Source: Methylobacter sp.
GTDB taxonomy: Bacteria; Pseudomonadota; Gammaproteobacteria; Methylococcales; Methylomonadaceae
Direction: 5' to 3'
Assembly: GCA_023229605.1 (NCBI GenBank)
Contig: JALNYY010000074.1
Span: forward strand, 1-20,200
Length of the DNA stretch: 20,200 nucleotides
This document shows positions 1-7,321 of this stretch, one piece after another. The translations under genes were made by a program, and so were the position numbers. Below the pieces are notes generated by a model. The model saw nothing but the letters and a program-made list of their open reading frames with translations, was not told where the DNA came from and did not search any database. The first letter of the stretch is position 1. The number at the start of each line of letters is the position of its first letter.

Positions 1-261
1 GCCGAACAGGTCGAAATCCAGGCCAAATATGCCGGTTATATCGACAGGCAGCAAACCGAGATAGACAAGGCCTTGCGTTACGATCACCTGCGCCTGCCTG
101 AAGCCATTGATTACAGCGGCGTACCCGGCCTGTCCAATGAAGTCAGTGAAAAACTAAAAAAACAGCGTCCGGAAACCTTGGGCCAGGCATCGCGCATCCC
201 CGGCATCACGCCGGCCGCTGTTTCTCTGTTATTGGTTTATCTAAAGAAGAAAAGCGCTTGA
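1..261 (+). CDS. mnmG: MnmG (GidA), C-terminal end, 5' truncated by window
   Basis: This is the last 86 codons of the tRNA uridine-5-carboxymethylaminomethyl synthesis enzyme MnmG, which works with MnmE on wobble U34 of several tRNAs. The frame is open from base 1 and ends at TGA 259–261. The residues match the helical C-terminal domain of the family: a KYAGYIDRQ segment, a GLSNEVSEKL segment, then GQASRIPGITPAAVSLLLVY and a short basic tail. This domain contacts MnmE and tRNA. The catalytic FAD-binding part lies outside the window. The stop overlaps the start of rsmG, the conserved neighbour in gammaproteobacteria. Identification is secure; completeness upstream cannot be judged. Confidence 0.95.
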   Translation, partial: AEQVEIQAKYAGYIDRQQTEIDKALRYDHLRLPEAIDYSGVPGLSNEVSEKLKKQRPETLGQASRIPGITPAAVSLLLVYLKKKSA

Positions 262-911
262 TGGAAGCATGTCGAGAAATTCTGGTCTCCGGGGCAGCAG
301 CATTAAACTTACACGTAACTGATGAACAAGTTGATCAGTTGCTCGATTTTATAAAGCTGATTGAAAAATGGAATAAAGCCTATAATCTGACCGCGATACG
401 GGACAGGGAGGAAATGGCGCGGCTGCATATATTGGACAGTTTGGCGATTGTTCCGCATATCGAAGGCAGGAGGGTCATCGATATTGGCACCGGCGCCGGT
501 TTGCCGGGCATTCCGCTGGCGATATGCCTGCCCGAAATAAGCTTTACCTTGCTGGATAGCAATGCCAAAAAGACCCGGTTTGTGCAGCAGGTCGTGCTGG
601 AATTAAAGCTTAAAAACGTGGAAGTCCTGCACAGCCGTGTGGAAAATTATCATCCTGAAAAAGCCTATGATGCCGTCCTTACCAGGGCGTTTGCCGGTTT
701 GCCTGACATAGTGAGGCTGACTGCGCATTTGTTGGGCAAGGGCGGTGTGTTGCTGGCAATGAAAGGGCAGAATCTGGATGCGGAACTGGCGGAAATTACA
801 GCAACAAACTCTGTCATACCGCTCAGTGTTCCGGGAGCTGATGTTGAAAGATGTCTGGTACGAATACAATCGCCTGAACGGGCCGACGAGGTGAGCGAGT
901 GGGAAAAGTAA
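261..911 (+). CDS. rsmG: 16S rRNA m7G527 methyltransferase RsmG (GidB)
   Basis: RsmG uses S-adenosylmethionine to methylate N7 of G527 in the 530 loop of 16S rRNA; loss in other bacteria gives low-level streptomycin resistance. The 216-residue protein has the family signatures in order: WNKAYNLTAI at about 37–46, HILDS at 56–60, the SAM-binding loop VIDIGTGAGLPGIPLAI at 72–88, LLDSNAKKTRF soon after, and SRAFA-like TRAFA in the second half. The length is normal for the family. I take ATG 261, which overlaps the mnmG stop by one base; an in-frame TTG at 258 is an alternative start. The 3' end overlaps parA by 13 bases, so parA is probably translationally coupled to it. Confidence 0.97.
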   Translation: MEACREILVSGAAALNLHVTDEQVDQLLDFIKLIEKWNKAYNLTAIRDREEMARLHILDSLAIVPHIEGRRVIDIGTGAGLPGIPLAICLPEISFTLLDSNAKKTRFVQQVVLELKLKNVEVLHSRVENYHPEKAYDAVLTRAFAGLPDIVRLTAHLLGKGGVLLAMKGQNLDAELAEITATNSVIPLSVPGADVERCLVRIQSPERADEVSEWEK

Positions 912-1675
912 TTGCCGTAACCAATCAAAAAGGCGGTGTAGGGAAAACAACCACCAGCGTAAACCTGGCGGCCTCGCTGGCTGCGGCTAACCGGCGCGTG
1001 TTGCTGGTGGATCTTGATCCGCAAGGCAATGCGGCGATGGGCTGCGGCATCGATAAGCAGGAAGTCAAATATTCCAGCTACGATTTGTTGATGGAAGAAG
1101 TGCCGGCATCGGAAACAGTCATTAAACTTCCCGAGATCGGTTTTTCGGTGATTCCCGGTAATTCCGATTTGACTGCGGCTGAAGTCGAATTGATGCATGC
1201 CGATCATAAGGAGCGGCGGCTGGCCGATGCCTTGATCCCGATAAAAGCGGAGTATGATTTTATTTTGATCGATTGTCCGCCCTCTTTGAATATGCTGACC
1301 TTGAATGCGATGGTCGCGGCCAACAGCCTGTTGATACCGATGCAATGCGAGTATTATGCGCTGGAAGGGTTATCCGCGTTAATGAGCACTTTGAAAAATA
1401 TTCAGGACAGCGTTAACCCGGAACTGCATCTCGAAGGTATCCTGCGCACCATGTATGATGACAGGAACCGCTTGACCAAGGATGTATCGGAGCAGTTGAT
1501 TAGATATTTCGGTGATAAGGTATTCAGAACCTGTATTCCAAGAAATATCCGTTTGGCGGAAGCGCCGAGCCATGGTTTGCCGGTGTTGAGCTACGATAGA
1601 GCTTCGCGAGGCTCTGTGGCATATATTGCATTGGCGGGTGAAATGATCAGAAAAGAAAAACGCAACAGCGCATGA
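899..1675 (+). CDS. parA: Chromosome partitioning ATPase ParA (Soj)
   Basis: ParA is the ATP-dependent, DNA-binding member of the chromosomal ParABS segregation system and is stimulated by the N-terminus of ParB. The 258-residue protein is the short Soj type without an N-terminal helix-turn-helix. The deviant Walker A box KGGVGKTT is at residues 11–18 with the signature lysine K11 and P-loop lysine K16. Walker A' (LLVDLDPQGN) is at about 35–44 and Walker B (FILIDCPPS) at about 121–129. The start is GTG 899, inside the end of rsmG; a GAGGTGA sequence at 888–894 is a good ribosome-binding site. The TGA stop (1673–1675) overlaps the ATG of the next ORF in an ATGA junction, so the two are probably co-translated. 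This makes the small parB-like ORF, not full parB, the immediate partner gene. Confidence 0.97.
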   Translation: MGKVIAVTNQKGGVGKTTTSVNLAASLAAANRRVLLVDLDPQGNAAMGCGIDKQEVKYSSYDLLMEEVPASETVIKLPEIGFSVIPGNSDLTAAEVELMHADHKERRLADALIPIKAEYDFILIDCPPSLNMLTLNAMVAANSLLIPMQCEYYALEGLSALMSTLKNIQDSVNPELHLEGILRTMYDDRNRLTKDVSEQLIRYFGDKVFRTCIPRNIRLAEAPSHGLPVLSYDRASRGSVAYIALAGEMIRKEKRNSA

Positions 1676-1959
1676 CTTTAAGAAAACGTGGTTTAGGTCG
1701 GGGGCTTGAAGCCTTGTTGGCGGATGATTCCGGTCAAGAGGAAAACCATCAGCCGGTTAGAGATATGCCTCAGGGAGAAGCGCAGCCTGCGGCTGTTGCG
1801 GAACTGGATAAGCAAACGGCAATGGTCGTTGCGTTTTTTAAAGGCATTCAAAAAGAACACCAAACTTTGCTGGAAGAAGCAGAGAATTTAAGGCAATTGA
1901 TCGAAGATTTTGAATCGATAATCCGCGCCGATTTGTCGAAATCAGCGTTAAGTGAATAA
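1672..1959 (+). CDS. Small ParB-derived protein (mini-ParB), lacks CTPase and HTH domains
   Basis: This 95-codon ORF starts in an ATGA overlap with parA. Residues 1–17 align without gaps to the N-terminus of the full ParB at 2228 (11 of 17 identical, around RKRGLGRGLEALL). That segment contacts and activates ParA in Spo0J/ParB proteins, and its conserved arginine is present at R10. Residues 49–81 align without gaps to ParB 114–146 (18 of 33 identical, including TAM, IQ, LEEAE and EFE-like positions). Between them about 65 ParB codons are missing, which removes the QPRK and GERRWR boxes. The C-terminus ends before a helix-turn-helix, so it should neither clamp CTP nor bind parS. It is acidic and probably helical in its second half. 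It may be a ParA regulator or adaptor, or a relic that happens to keep its frame. The homology is seen directly; the function is inference. Confidence 0.75.
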   Translation: MTLRKRGLGRGLEALLADDSGQEENHQPVRDMPQGEAQPAAVAELDKQTAMVVAFFKGIQKEHQTLLEEAENLRQLIEDFESIIRADLSKSALSE

Positions 1960-2227
1960 AGCATAGAACAAGGATGATGCGGATTGGACGGTTCATCCCC
2001 GATTTAAAGCGCATAATTCTACTTTTAGTTGATTTGCTAAGCCTACTTTGAAGCAACTAGAGCTTGCGGTGGCTGAGAACAATGGTGCCCGCGACATTTT
2101 GTGGTATCGACTGAAATTTTTGTCCGTACTGATCGCTAGCATGGCCCGCTCCTACAAGGTTTACAGCAGGTACATATAAAATTAGCATCTATTAAATAGT
2201 TACCATCAAAGAGAAAAGTTAAACGTT
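1960..2227 (+). other. Intergenic region between mini-ParB and parB with a short orphan open frame
   Basis: This 268-base gap interrupts an otherwise overlapping gene string. It holds an open frame from 2033 to the TAA at 2177–2179 (48 sense codons) whose translation looks protein-like, with segments such as AVAENNGARDILWYRLKF and a hydrophobic FLSVLIASM. It has no convincing start: only TTG 2048 without a good ribosome-binding site. I do not recognise it, and it may be a gene remnant. The last 60 bases are AT-rich, with TATAAA at 2175–2180 and TATTAA at 2190–2195, and could carry a parB promoter, but no good −35 element is seen. Confidence 0.4.
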
Positions 2228-3088
2228 ATGGCTGTGAAAAAACGCGGATTAAATCGAGGGCTGGACGCTTTGCTAGGCAATGTTGCCGATAAAGACGATC
2301 AAGCAGCAGGGGAAGGTCATCATTTGCAAACCCTTCCGATTGAGCATATGCAGCGGGGCAAGTATCAGCCAAGAAAAGATATGAACCCCGAAAAATTGCA
2401 GGAACTGGCTGATTCCATCAAGGCGCAAGGGATAATACAACCGGTTGTGGTGCGGAAGATCGCGCTGGAAAAATACGAAATTATTGCCGGGGAGCGTCGC
2501 TGGCGGGCCGCCCAATTGGCCGGATTGCAACAGGTGCCGGTAGTTATTAAAGATATAGACGATCGCACGGCAATGGCGATAGCGCTGATCGAAAATATTC
2601 AAAGAGAAGACCTGAACCCTTTGGAAGAAGCGGAAGCATTGAGAAGGTTATTGGAAGAGTTTGAAATGACCCATCAACAAGTTGCAGATGCGGTTGGGAA
2701 GTCACGCGCGACGGTTACCAATTTATTGAGATTGATAGATTTGCATCCGGAAGTGAAAAAATTACTGATCAATAGACAGCTGGAAATGGGGCATGCAAGA
2801 GCATTGTTGTCTCTGGATGGCCCAAAACAGGTGGCTGCGGCTAGCAAAATTGTCAAAGACGGTCTAACGGTAAGGGCTGCAGAGCGTTTAGTTAAAGACA
2901 GCCAGGCGGAGCCTAAAATACTTAAAATAAAGGAAACAGACAAAGACACCTTGCGTTTGCAGGAAGAGTTGACGGCAAAGCTGGGGGCAAAAGTATTGAT
3001 TGAGCATAAGGAAAATGGCGCCGGCAAGCTGGTTATCGCGTACTCCAGTCTAGAAGAGCTGGATGGAATTCTCGGGCAAATTAAATAA
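2228..3088 (+). CDS. parB: Chromosome partitioning protein ParB (Spo0J), full length
   Basis: ParB binds parS sites, loads as a CTP-dependent clamp and spreads on DNA, and activates ParA with its N-terminal tail. The 286-residue protein has every expected part. The ParA-contacting motif KKRGLNRGLDALL is at 4–16. Box I, with QPRK, is at about 47–50. Box II, with the CTP-binding GERRWR motif, is at 88–93, and ENIQREDLNPLEEA is at 122–135. The helix-turn-helix (MTHQQVADAVGKSRATV) is at about 147–163, and a C-terminal dimerisation domain follows from about 235. The asparagine in LNRGL replaces the more usual glycine (LGRGL), which the small upstream paralogue retains. Start ATG 2228 has only a weak purine-rich ribosome-binding site. 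It is separated from parA by the mini-ParB ORF and a 268-base gap, unlike the usual tight parAB pair. Confidence 0.97.
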   Translation: MAVKKRGLNRGLDALLGNVADKDDQAAGEGHHLQTLPIEHMQRGKYQPRKDMNPEKLQELADSIKAQGIIQPVVVRKIALEKYEIIAGERRWRAAQLAGLQQVPVVIKDIDDRTAMAIALIENIQREDLNPLEEAEALRRLLEEFEMTHQQVADAVGKSRATVTNLLRLIDLHPEVKKLLINRQLEMGHARALLSLDGPKQVAAASKIVKDGLTVRAAERLVKDSQAEPKILKIKETDKDTLRLQEELTAKLGAKVLIEHKENGAGKLVIAYSSLEELDGILGQIK

Positions 3089-3148
3089 TGTGTCGGTAGA
3101 TGAGGGTTAATAACAATAAAAAAAGTAAGTTAAATTCGATCTTCCTTC

Positions 3149-3177
3149 TTGATTTAATGGGGGTCGCTAGCTATAAT
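3149..3177 (+). promoter_or_regulatory. Sigma-70-type promoter of the atp operon
   Basis: TTGATT at 3149–3154 (4 of 6 matches to TTGACA) is followed by a 17-base spacer and a perfect TATAAT at 3172–3177. This is the best promoter match I found in the window. Transcription would start near 3184, leaving a leader of only about 10 bases before ATG 3194 or about 22 bases before GTG 3206. The position just ahead of the ATP synthase genes fits a strong housekeeping operon promoter. No terminator is visible after parB, so some read-through from the par genes is possible. Confidence 0.75.
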
Positions 3178-3205
3178 TCCCGAGCTGTTTGGTATGGAGT
3201 CGATT

Positions 3206-3565
3206 GTGGCGGATAGCAAAGACTCTACAGTCAGTAAGATTATAAGTTATCAAATTTTGATGATAATAATAATGACGTCGGGCTTCGCTTTGACGGGAGG
3301 GCGTTCTGCAGTCCTGTCAGCTGTTTTAGGCGGAGCGGCGGCATTTATTCCAAATCTGTATTTTGCCTTGCGGGTACATAGAACTGCAGGGCAGGAAGCA
3401 AGGAAGATTGTAAGATCTTTTTATGCCGGGGAATCAGGCAAGTTATTGTTAACAGCTGCGCTGTTCTTCATGATTTTTCAGTTTCCAAACATAGAAATAT
3501 TACCGCTGCTGTCAGTATACATAGCGGCATTGTCGGTTTTTTGGTTTGCGCTTTTAATGCGCTGA
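3206..3565 (+). CDS. atpI: ATP synthase assembly protein AtpI
   Basis: AtpI is a small membrane protein encoded first in atp operons. It helps assemble the c-ring and is not part of the finished enzyme. The sequence shows four likely membrane segments: ISYQILMIIIMTSGFAL, AVLSAVLGGAAAFIPNLYFAL, LLLTAALFFMIF and ILPLLSVYIAALSVFWFALL. A short soluble N-terminus precedes them, and a basic loop with AGQEARKIVRSFYAGESGK lies in the middle, typical of the family. I choose GTG 3206, because GGAG at 3196–3199 sits 6 bases upstream. An in-frame ATG at 3194 would add four residues but has no good ribosome-binding site. It leads into atpB after 24 bases. Confidence 0.9.
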   Translation: MADSKDSTVSKIISYQILMIIIMTSGFALTGGRSAVLSAVLGGAAAFIPNLYFALRVHRTAGQEARKIVRSFYAGESGKLLLTAALFFMIFQFPNIEILPLLSVYIAALSVFWFALLMR

Positions 3566-3589
3566 CATTCACATATTTAGAGAGGAACG

Positions 3590-4363
3590 ATGGCTACCGA
3601 AGCTCATGCCGAAGGTGCAACCGGTTATATTATCCACCATTTGACTTCGCTATCTGTGGGCGAAGGCTTCTGGACGTTGCATTTAGATACGTTATTTTTC
3701 TCGACCGTTCTGGGTGGTTTGTTTATCTGGTTTTTTAAGATGGCTGCTGAAAAAGCGACATCGGGCGTCCCTGGGTTGGTGCAAAATTTCGCCGAAATGA
3801 TGATCGAATTTGTCGATACCCAGGTTAAGGACAGTTTTCATGGTCACAGTAAATTAATCGCTCCTCTGGCGCTGACCATTTTTTGCTGGGTATTCCTATG
3901 GAATTTTATGGACTTGTTCCCAGTTGATATTTTACCGTTAATCGGTTCGTTAATGGGCATTGAATATCTGCGCGTCGTTCCAAGTACGGATTTAAATGCA
4001 ACGTTTGCAATGTCCATCTCCGTGTTCTGTTTGATTATTTTCTACAGCATCAAAGTAAAAGGCCCTTGGGGCTTTGCTAAAGAACTGATGTTTCAGCCAT
4101 TCGGCCCTTGGCTGTTACCCTTCAATCTGCTGTTAAAGTTGGTCGAAGAAATTGCAAAGCCCATTTCATTGGCGCTTCGTTTATTCGGAAACCTGTATGC
4201 GGGTGAGTTGATCTTTATTTTGATTGCTTTATTGCCTTGGTATCTTCAGCCGGTGTTGAGTTTCCCCTGGGCGATCTTTCATATTTTAATTATCACGCTT
4301 CAAGCATTTATATTCATGGTATTAACTATTGTTTACCTGAGTATGGCGCATGAAGATCATTAA
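3590..4363 (+). CDS. atpB: F1Fo ATP synthase subunit a
   Basis: Subunit a is the integral-membrane stator part of Fo and forms the two proton half-channels beside the c-ring. The 257-residue protein is of normal length. The essential arginine is in PISLALRLFGNLYAGE, as R197 (corresponding to R210 of E. coli). The family blocks LWNFMDLFPVD at about 103–113 and the C-terminal FHILIITLQAFIFMVLTIVY are present. Several hydrophobic segments fit the five-to-six-helix topology. An AGAGG ribosome-binding site lies just upstream of ATG 3590. It is the second gene of the complete operon, ahead of atpE. Confidence 0.98.
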   Translation: MATEAHAEGATGYIIHHLTSLSVGEGFWTLHLDTLFFSTVLGGLFIWFFKMAAEKATSGVPGLVQNFAEMMIEFVDTQVKDSFHGHSKLIAPLALTIFCWVFLWNFMDLFPVDILPLIGSLMGIEYLRVVPSTDLNATFAMSISVFCLIIFYSIKVKGPWGFAKELMFQPFGPWLLPFNLLLKLVEEIAKPISLALRLFGNLYAGELIFILIALLPWYLQPVLSFPWAIFHILIITLQAFIFMVLTIVYLSMAHEDH

Positions 4364-4409
4364 TGATTTTTTAACTTTTTTATAATTTAACTATAGGTTT
4401 GGAGGTTTC
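4364..4409 (+). promoter_or_regulatory. U-rich leader and strong ribosome-binding site of atpE
   Basis: The atpB–atpE spacer contains two T-runs (4367–4372 and 4376–4381) around TTTTAAC, an AT-rich stretch, and GGAGG at 4401–4405 just before ATG 4410. In E. coli the atpE leader is a known translational enhancer with a U-rich stretch and TTTTAAC before the ribosome-binding site. It raises synthesis of subunit c, which is needed in about ten copies. The resemblance is seen in sequence; the role here is inferred. Confidence 0.6.
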
Positions 4410-4697
4410 ATGGAAATTGCAAAATTAATTGCTGATGTACAAGGCATGACTGCTATTGCAGTGGGTCTGGTTCTAGGTATGGGCGCTTTAGGTACAGCTA
4501 TCGGTTTCGGTCTGTTAGGCGGAAAATTTCTGGAAGGCGCAGCCCGTCAACCTGAAATGGTGCCTATGCTGCAAGTAAAAATGTTTGTTGTTGCAGGTCT
4601 GTTGGATGCGGTAACAATGATCGGTGTTGGTTTGGCGCTGTTCTTTACCTTTGCTAACCCATTCCTGTCTGCTGTACAAGCTGCGGCAGCGGGTTAA
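4410..4697 (+). CDS. atpE: F1Fo ATP synthase subunit c
   Basis: Subunit c is the proteolipid that forms the rotating ring of Fo. The 95-residue protein is a two-helix hairpin. Helix 1 is rich in small residues (GMGALGTAIGFGLLGG at about 23–38). The polar loop carries the conserved ARQPE at 45–49, and helix 2 carries the proton-binding carboxylate D66 in GLLDAVTMIGVG. An aspartate here, without the Na+-binding residue set, points to a proton-driven enzyme. It is longer than the 79-residue E. coli protein, mostly through a C-terminal tail ending in AVQAAAAG. It is preceded by the U-rich leader at 4364–4409. Confidence 0.98.
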   Translation: MEIAKLIADVQGMTAIAVGLVLGMGALGTAIGFGLLGGKFLEGAARQPEMVPMLQVKMFVVAGLLDAVTMIGVGLALFFTFANPFLSAVQAAAAG

Positions 4698-4737
4698 TAG
4701 AGCCGTTTAACTTTAATAGCAACAAGAGGAACGCATC

Positions 4738-5211
4738 GTGAGCATCAATGCTACTCTGATTGGGCAAATGATTACCTTTGCACTTCTGGTATGGTTTACC
4801 ATGAAGTACATCTGGCCGCCTTTATTTGACTCTTTAGAAGAACGTAAAAAGAAAATTGCTGATGGTTTGGCTGCGGCTGAAAAAGGTCAGGAAGCAATGC
4901 ACTTGGCGGAGAAAAAGGCCAAGGGTGTTTTAAAAGAAGCCAAAGAACAATCTTCAGAGATTGTTAATTTAGCTCAAAAACGCGCCAATGAGCTTGTCGA
5001 AGCATCAAAAGACACCGCCAAAAAAGAAGGCGAGCGTTTGATTCTTGTGGCAAAGGCGCAGATTGAGCAGGAAAAACAACAGGCCATAGAAAATTTGCGT
5101 AAAGAAGTGTCGGCCTTGGCTTTGCGGGCGGCAGAACAGATTCTGAGTGCGGAAATAGATAAAACCAAGCACCAGGACATCCTGAGCAAAATCTCTAATC
5201 AATTGGGTTAA
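4738..5211 (+). CDS. atpF: F1Fo ATP synthase subunit b
   Basis: Subunit b forms the peripheral stalk that holds F1 to Fo. The 157-residue protein has the expected architecture: one N-terminal membrane helix (about residues 5–27, ending in KYIWPPLFD), then a long charged coiled-coil rich in Ala, Lys and Glu, and a C-terminal delta-binding region. The length equals the usual gammaproteobacterial form, and there is only one b gene, so it should act as a homodimer. The start is GTG 4738, supported by AAGAGGA at 4724–4730 seven bases upstream. It ends 5 bases before atpH. Confidence 0.97.
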   Translation: MSINATLIGQMITFALLVWFTMKYIWPPLFDSLEERKKKIADGLAAAEKGQEAMHLAEKKAKGVLKEAKEQSSEIVNLAQKRANELVEASKDTAKKEGERLILVAKAQIEQEKQQAIENLRKEVSALALRAAEQILSAEIDKTKHQDILSKISNQLG

Positions 5212-5216
5212 GCGTA

Positions 5217-5747
5217 ATGAGCGAACTGGCAACATTGGCAAGACCTTATGCAGCGGCGGTTTTCAAACGATCTCAAGAAACCGGTACGACTGAACAGTGG
5301 TCGAAAAGTTTGGCGTTTATATCTGCTGTCCTGAATGATAAAGAAATTTCTGTCGTAGTGGATAACCCGAAAGTAAGTAAGGAAAGGTTATCTGCGCTGA
5401 TGCTGGATATTTGTCAGGGGCAAGTGGATGGAGAAGGTGCAAATTTTCTGAAATTACTGGTTCAAAACAACCGGCTATCCTTAGCGCCGACTATTGCCGC
5501 GCAATTCGAAGCCTTTAAAGCGGAAAGTGAAGGTTATGTCGATGTTGAAGTATCCACTGCTTATGCTTTCTCGAAAGAAGAAAAGCAGCGATTCAATTCA
5601 ACGCTGGAAAAAACGCTAAGCAAAAAAGTCCATATGAATGTGACCGTGGATAAATCATTAATCGGCGGCGTTTTGGTACGTGCAGGCGACAGAGTGATTG
5701 ACGGTTCCATTAAAGGCCAGCTTCAACAATTAGCAAAACGACTCTAA
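5217..5747 (+). CDS. atpH: F1Fo ATP synthase subunit delta
   Basis: Delta caps the F1 head and joins it to the b stalk. The 176-residue protein begins with the family's ELATLARPYAAAVF segment, has a helical N-terminal domain of about 105 residues, and ends with the C-terminal signature IGGVLVRAGDRVIDGSIKGQL. The length is normal. The start ATG 5217 lies 5 bases after the atpF stop with only a weak ribosome-binding site, so its translation probably depends on atpF. Confidence 0.97.
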   Translation: MSELATLARPYAAAVFKRSQETGTTEQWSKSLAFISAVLNDKEISVVVDNPKVSKERLSALMLDICQGQVDGEGANFLKLLVQNNRLSLAPTIAAQFEAFKAESEGYVDVEVSTAYAFSKEEKQRFNSTLEKTLSKKVHMNVTVDKSLIGGVLVRAGDRVIDGSIKGQLQQLAKRL

Positions 5748-5767
5748 ACCAGAGCGAGAAACAGAAT

Positions 5768-7309
5768 ATGCAATTAAACCCATCTGAAATAAGTGATCTG
5801 ATTAAAAAGAAGATCGAAAACTTCGACCTGAGCGCCGAGTCCCATACAGAAGGTACCGTAGTCAGTGTGACTGACGGTATTGTACGGGTACACGGTCTTT
5901 CGGAAGCGATGCAAGGCGAGATGCTGGAATTTCCCGGCAACACCTTCGGCATGGCGCTTAACCTCGAAAGAGATTCCGTGGGTGTGGTGGTATTAGGTTC
6001 CTACCAGCACATCTCTGAAGGCGATACTGTAAAATGTACCGGAAAAATCCTTGAAGTACCTGTCGGCGAAGCATTGCTGGGGCGTGTCGTTGACGCGCTG
6101 GGTAATCCAATTGACGGCAAAGGGGCCATTGAAACCACTGAAACGTCTCCGATTGAAAAAATTGCACCGGGTGTAATTGCCCGTCAATCAGTTGATCAAC
6201 CTGTGCAATTGGGTTTGAAATCTATTGATGCGATGATTCCGGTAGGCCGGGGTCAACGGGAGTTGATTATTGGCGACAGACAAACCGGTAAAACGGCTAT
6301 TGCCGTTGATGCAATCATTAATCAAAAAGGCACGGGTATTAAATGTATCTATGTCGCTATCGGCCAAAAACGTTCATCGATCGCCAACGTAGTACGTAAG
6401 TTGGAAGAACACGGTGCAATGGCTCACACGATTGTGGTCTCAGCATCTGCATCGGAATCAGCGGCGCTGCAATTTATTGCGCCCTATACCGGCTGTTCCA
6501 TGGGTGAATTCTTCAGGGACCGCGGCGAAGACGCGCTGATCATTTATGACGATTTAACCAAGCAAGCTTGGGCTTATCGCCAGATTTCACTGTTGCTGCG
6601 CCGTCCGCCAGGCCGTGAAGCGTACCCAGGGGACGTGTTCTATTTGCATTCCCGTTTGCTGGAAAGGGCGTCACGCATCAATGCTGTAGAAGTTGAGAAA
6701 TTAACCGGCGGTAAAGTAAAAGGCAAAACCGGTTCATTGACCGCATTGCCTATTATTGAAACTCAAGGCGGCGATGTATCGGCTTTCGTGCCGACCAACG
6801 TGATTTCCATTACTGACGGTCAGATATTCCTGGAAAGCAATTTGTTTAACTCCGGCATACGCCCGGCGGTGAACGCAGGTCTATCGGTATCGCGTGTAGG
6901 TGGTGCGGCTCAAACCAAGATCATTAAGAAATTGGGTGGCGGTACGCGTCTTGATTTGGCGCAATATCGCGAGTTGGCGGCTTTCGCACAGTTTGCATCC
7001 GACTTGGATGAAAACACCCGCAAGCAGATTGAACGTGGTCAACGTGTGACCGAGTTGATGAAGCAGAATCAATACTCGCCGATGTCGGTTGCGCAAATGG
7101 CGGTTTCCTTGTTTGCTGCCAATGAAGGTTTCCTTGATAGTTTGGAAGTAAACAAAGTGCTTGCTTTTGAGGCCGCCTTACAGTCATACATGTCGTCAGA
7201 GCATTCTGAATTAATGAACAATATTAATGCAACCGGCGATTTTAATGATGACATAAGAACGGGGATGCTGACTGCAATCCAGACTTTCGTCAAAACTCAT
7301 AGCTGGTAA
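5768..7309 (+). CDS. atpA: F1Fo ATP synthase subunit alpha
   Basis: Alpha is the non-catalytic nucleotide-binding subunit of the F1 hexamer. The 513-residue length equals that of E. coli. The P-loop GDRQTGKT is at 169–176. The arginine that completes the beta catalytic site is R376 in SVSRVGGAAQTK. The N-terminal membrane-anchoring helix, the beta-barrel domain (EGTVVSVTDGIVRVHGL) and the RPPGREAYPGDVFYLHSRLLER block are all intact. It follows atpH after 20 bases and precedes atpG by 12. Confidence 0.99.
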   Translation: MQLNPSEISDLIKKKIENFDLSAESHTEGTVVSVTDGIVRVHGLSEAMQGEMLEFPGNTFGMALNLERDSVGVVVLGSYQHISEGDTVKCTGKILEVPVGEALLGRVVDALGNPIDGKGAIETTETSPIEKIAPGVIARQSVDQPVQLGLKSIDAMIPVGRGQRELIIGDRQTGKTAIAVDAIINQKGTGIKCIYVAIGQKRSSIANVVRKLEEHGAMAHTIVVSASASESAALQFIAPYTGCSMGEFFRDRGEDALIIYDDLTKQAWAYRQISLLLRRPPGREAYPGDVFYLHSRLLERASRINAVEVEKLTGGKVKGKTGSLTALPIIETQGGDVSAFVPTNVISITDGQIFLESNLFNSGIRPAVNAGLSVSRVGGAAQTKIIKKLGGGTRLDLAQYRELAAFAQFASDLDENTRKQIERGQRVTELMKQNQYSPMSVAQMAVSLFAANEGFLDSLEVNKVLAFEAALQSYMSSEHSELMNNINATGDFNDDIRTGMLTAIQTFVKTHSW

Positions 7310-7321
7310 AAGGGTCTTAAG

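Noticed and set aside
665..1345. Long − strand ORF of 226 codons
   Set aside because: It is the antisense shadow of rsmG and parA, both of which are certain from their motifs.
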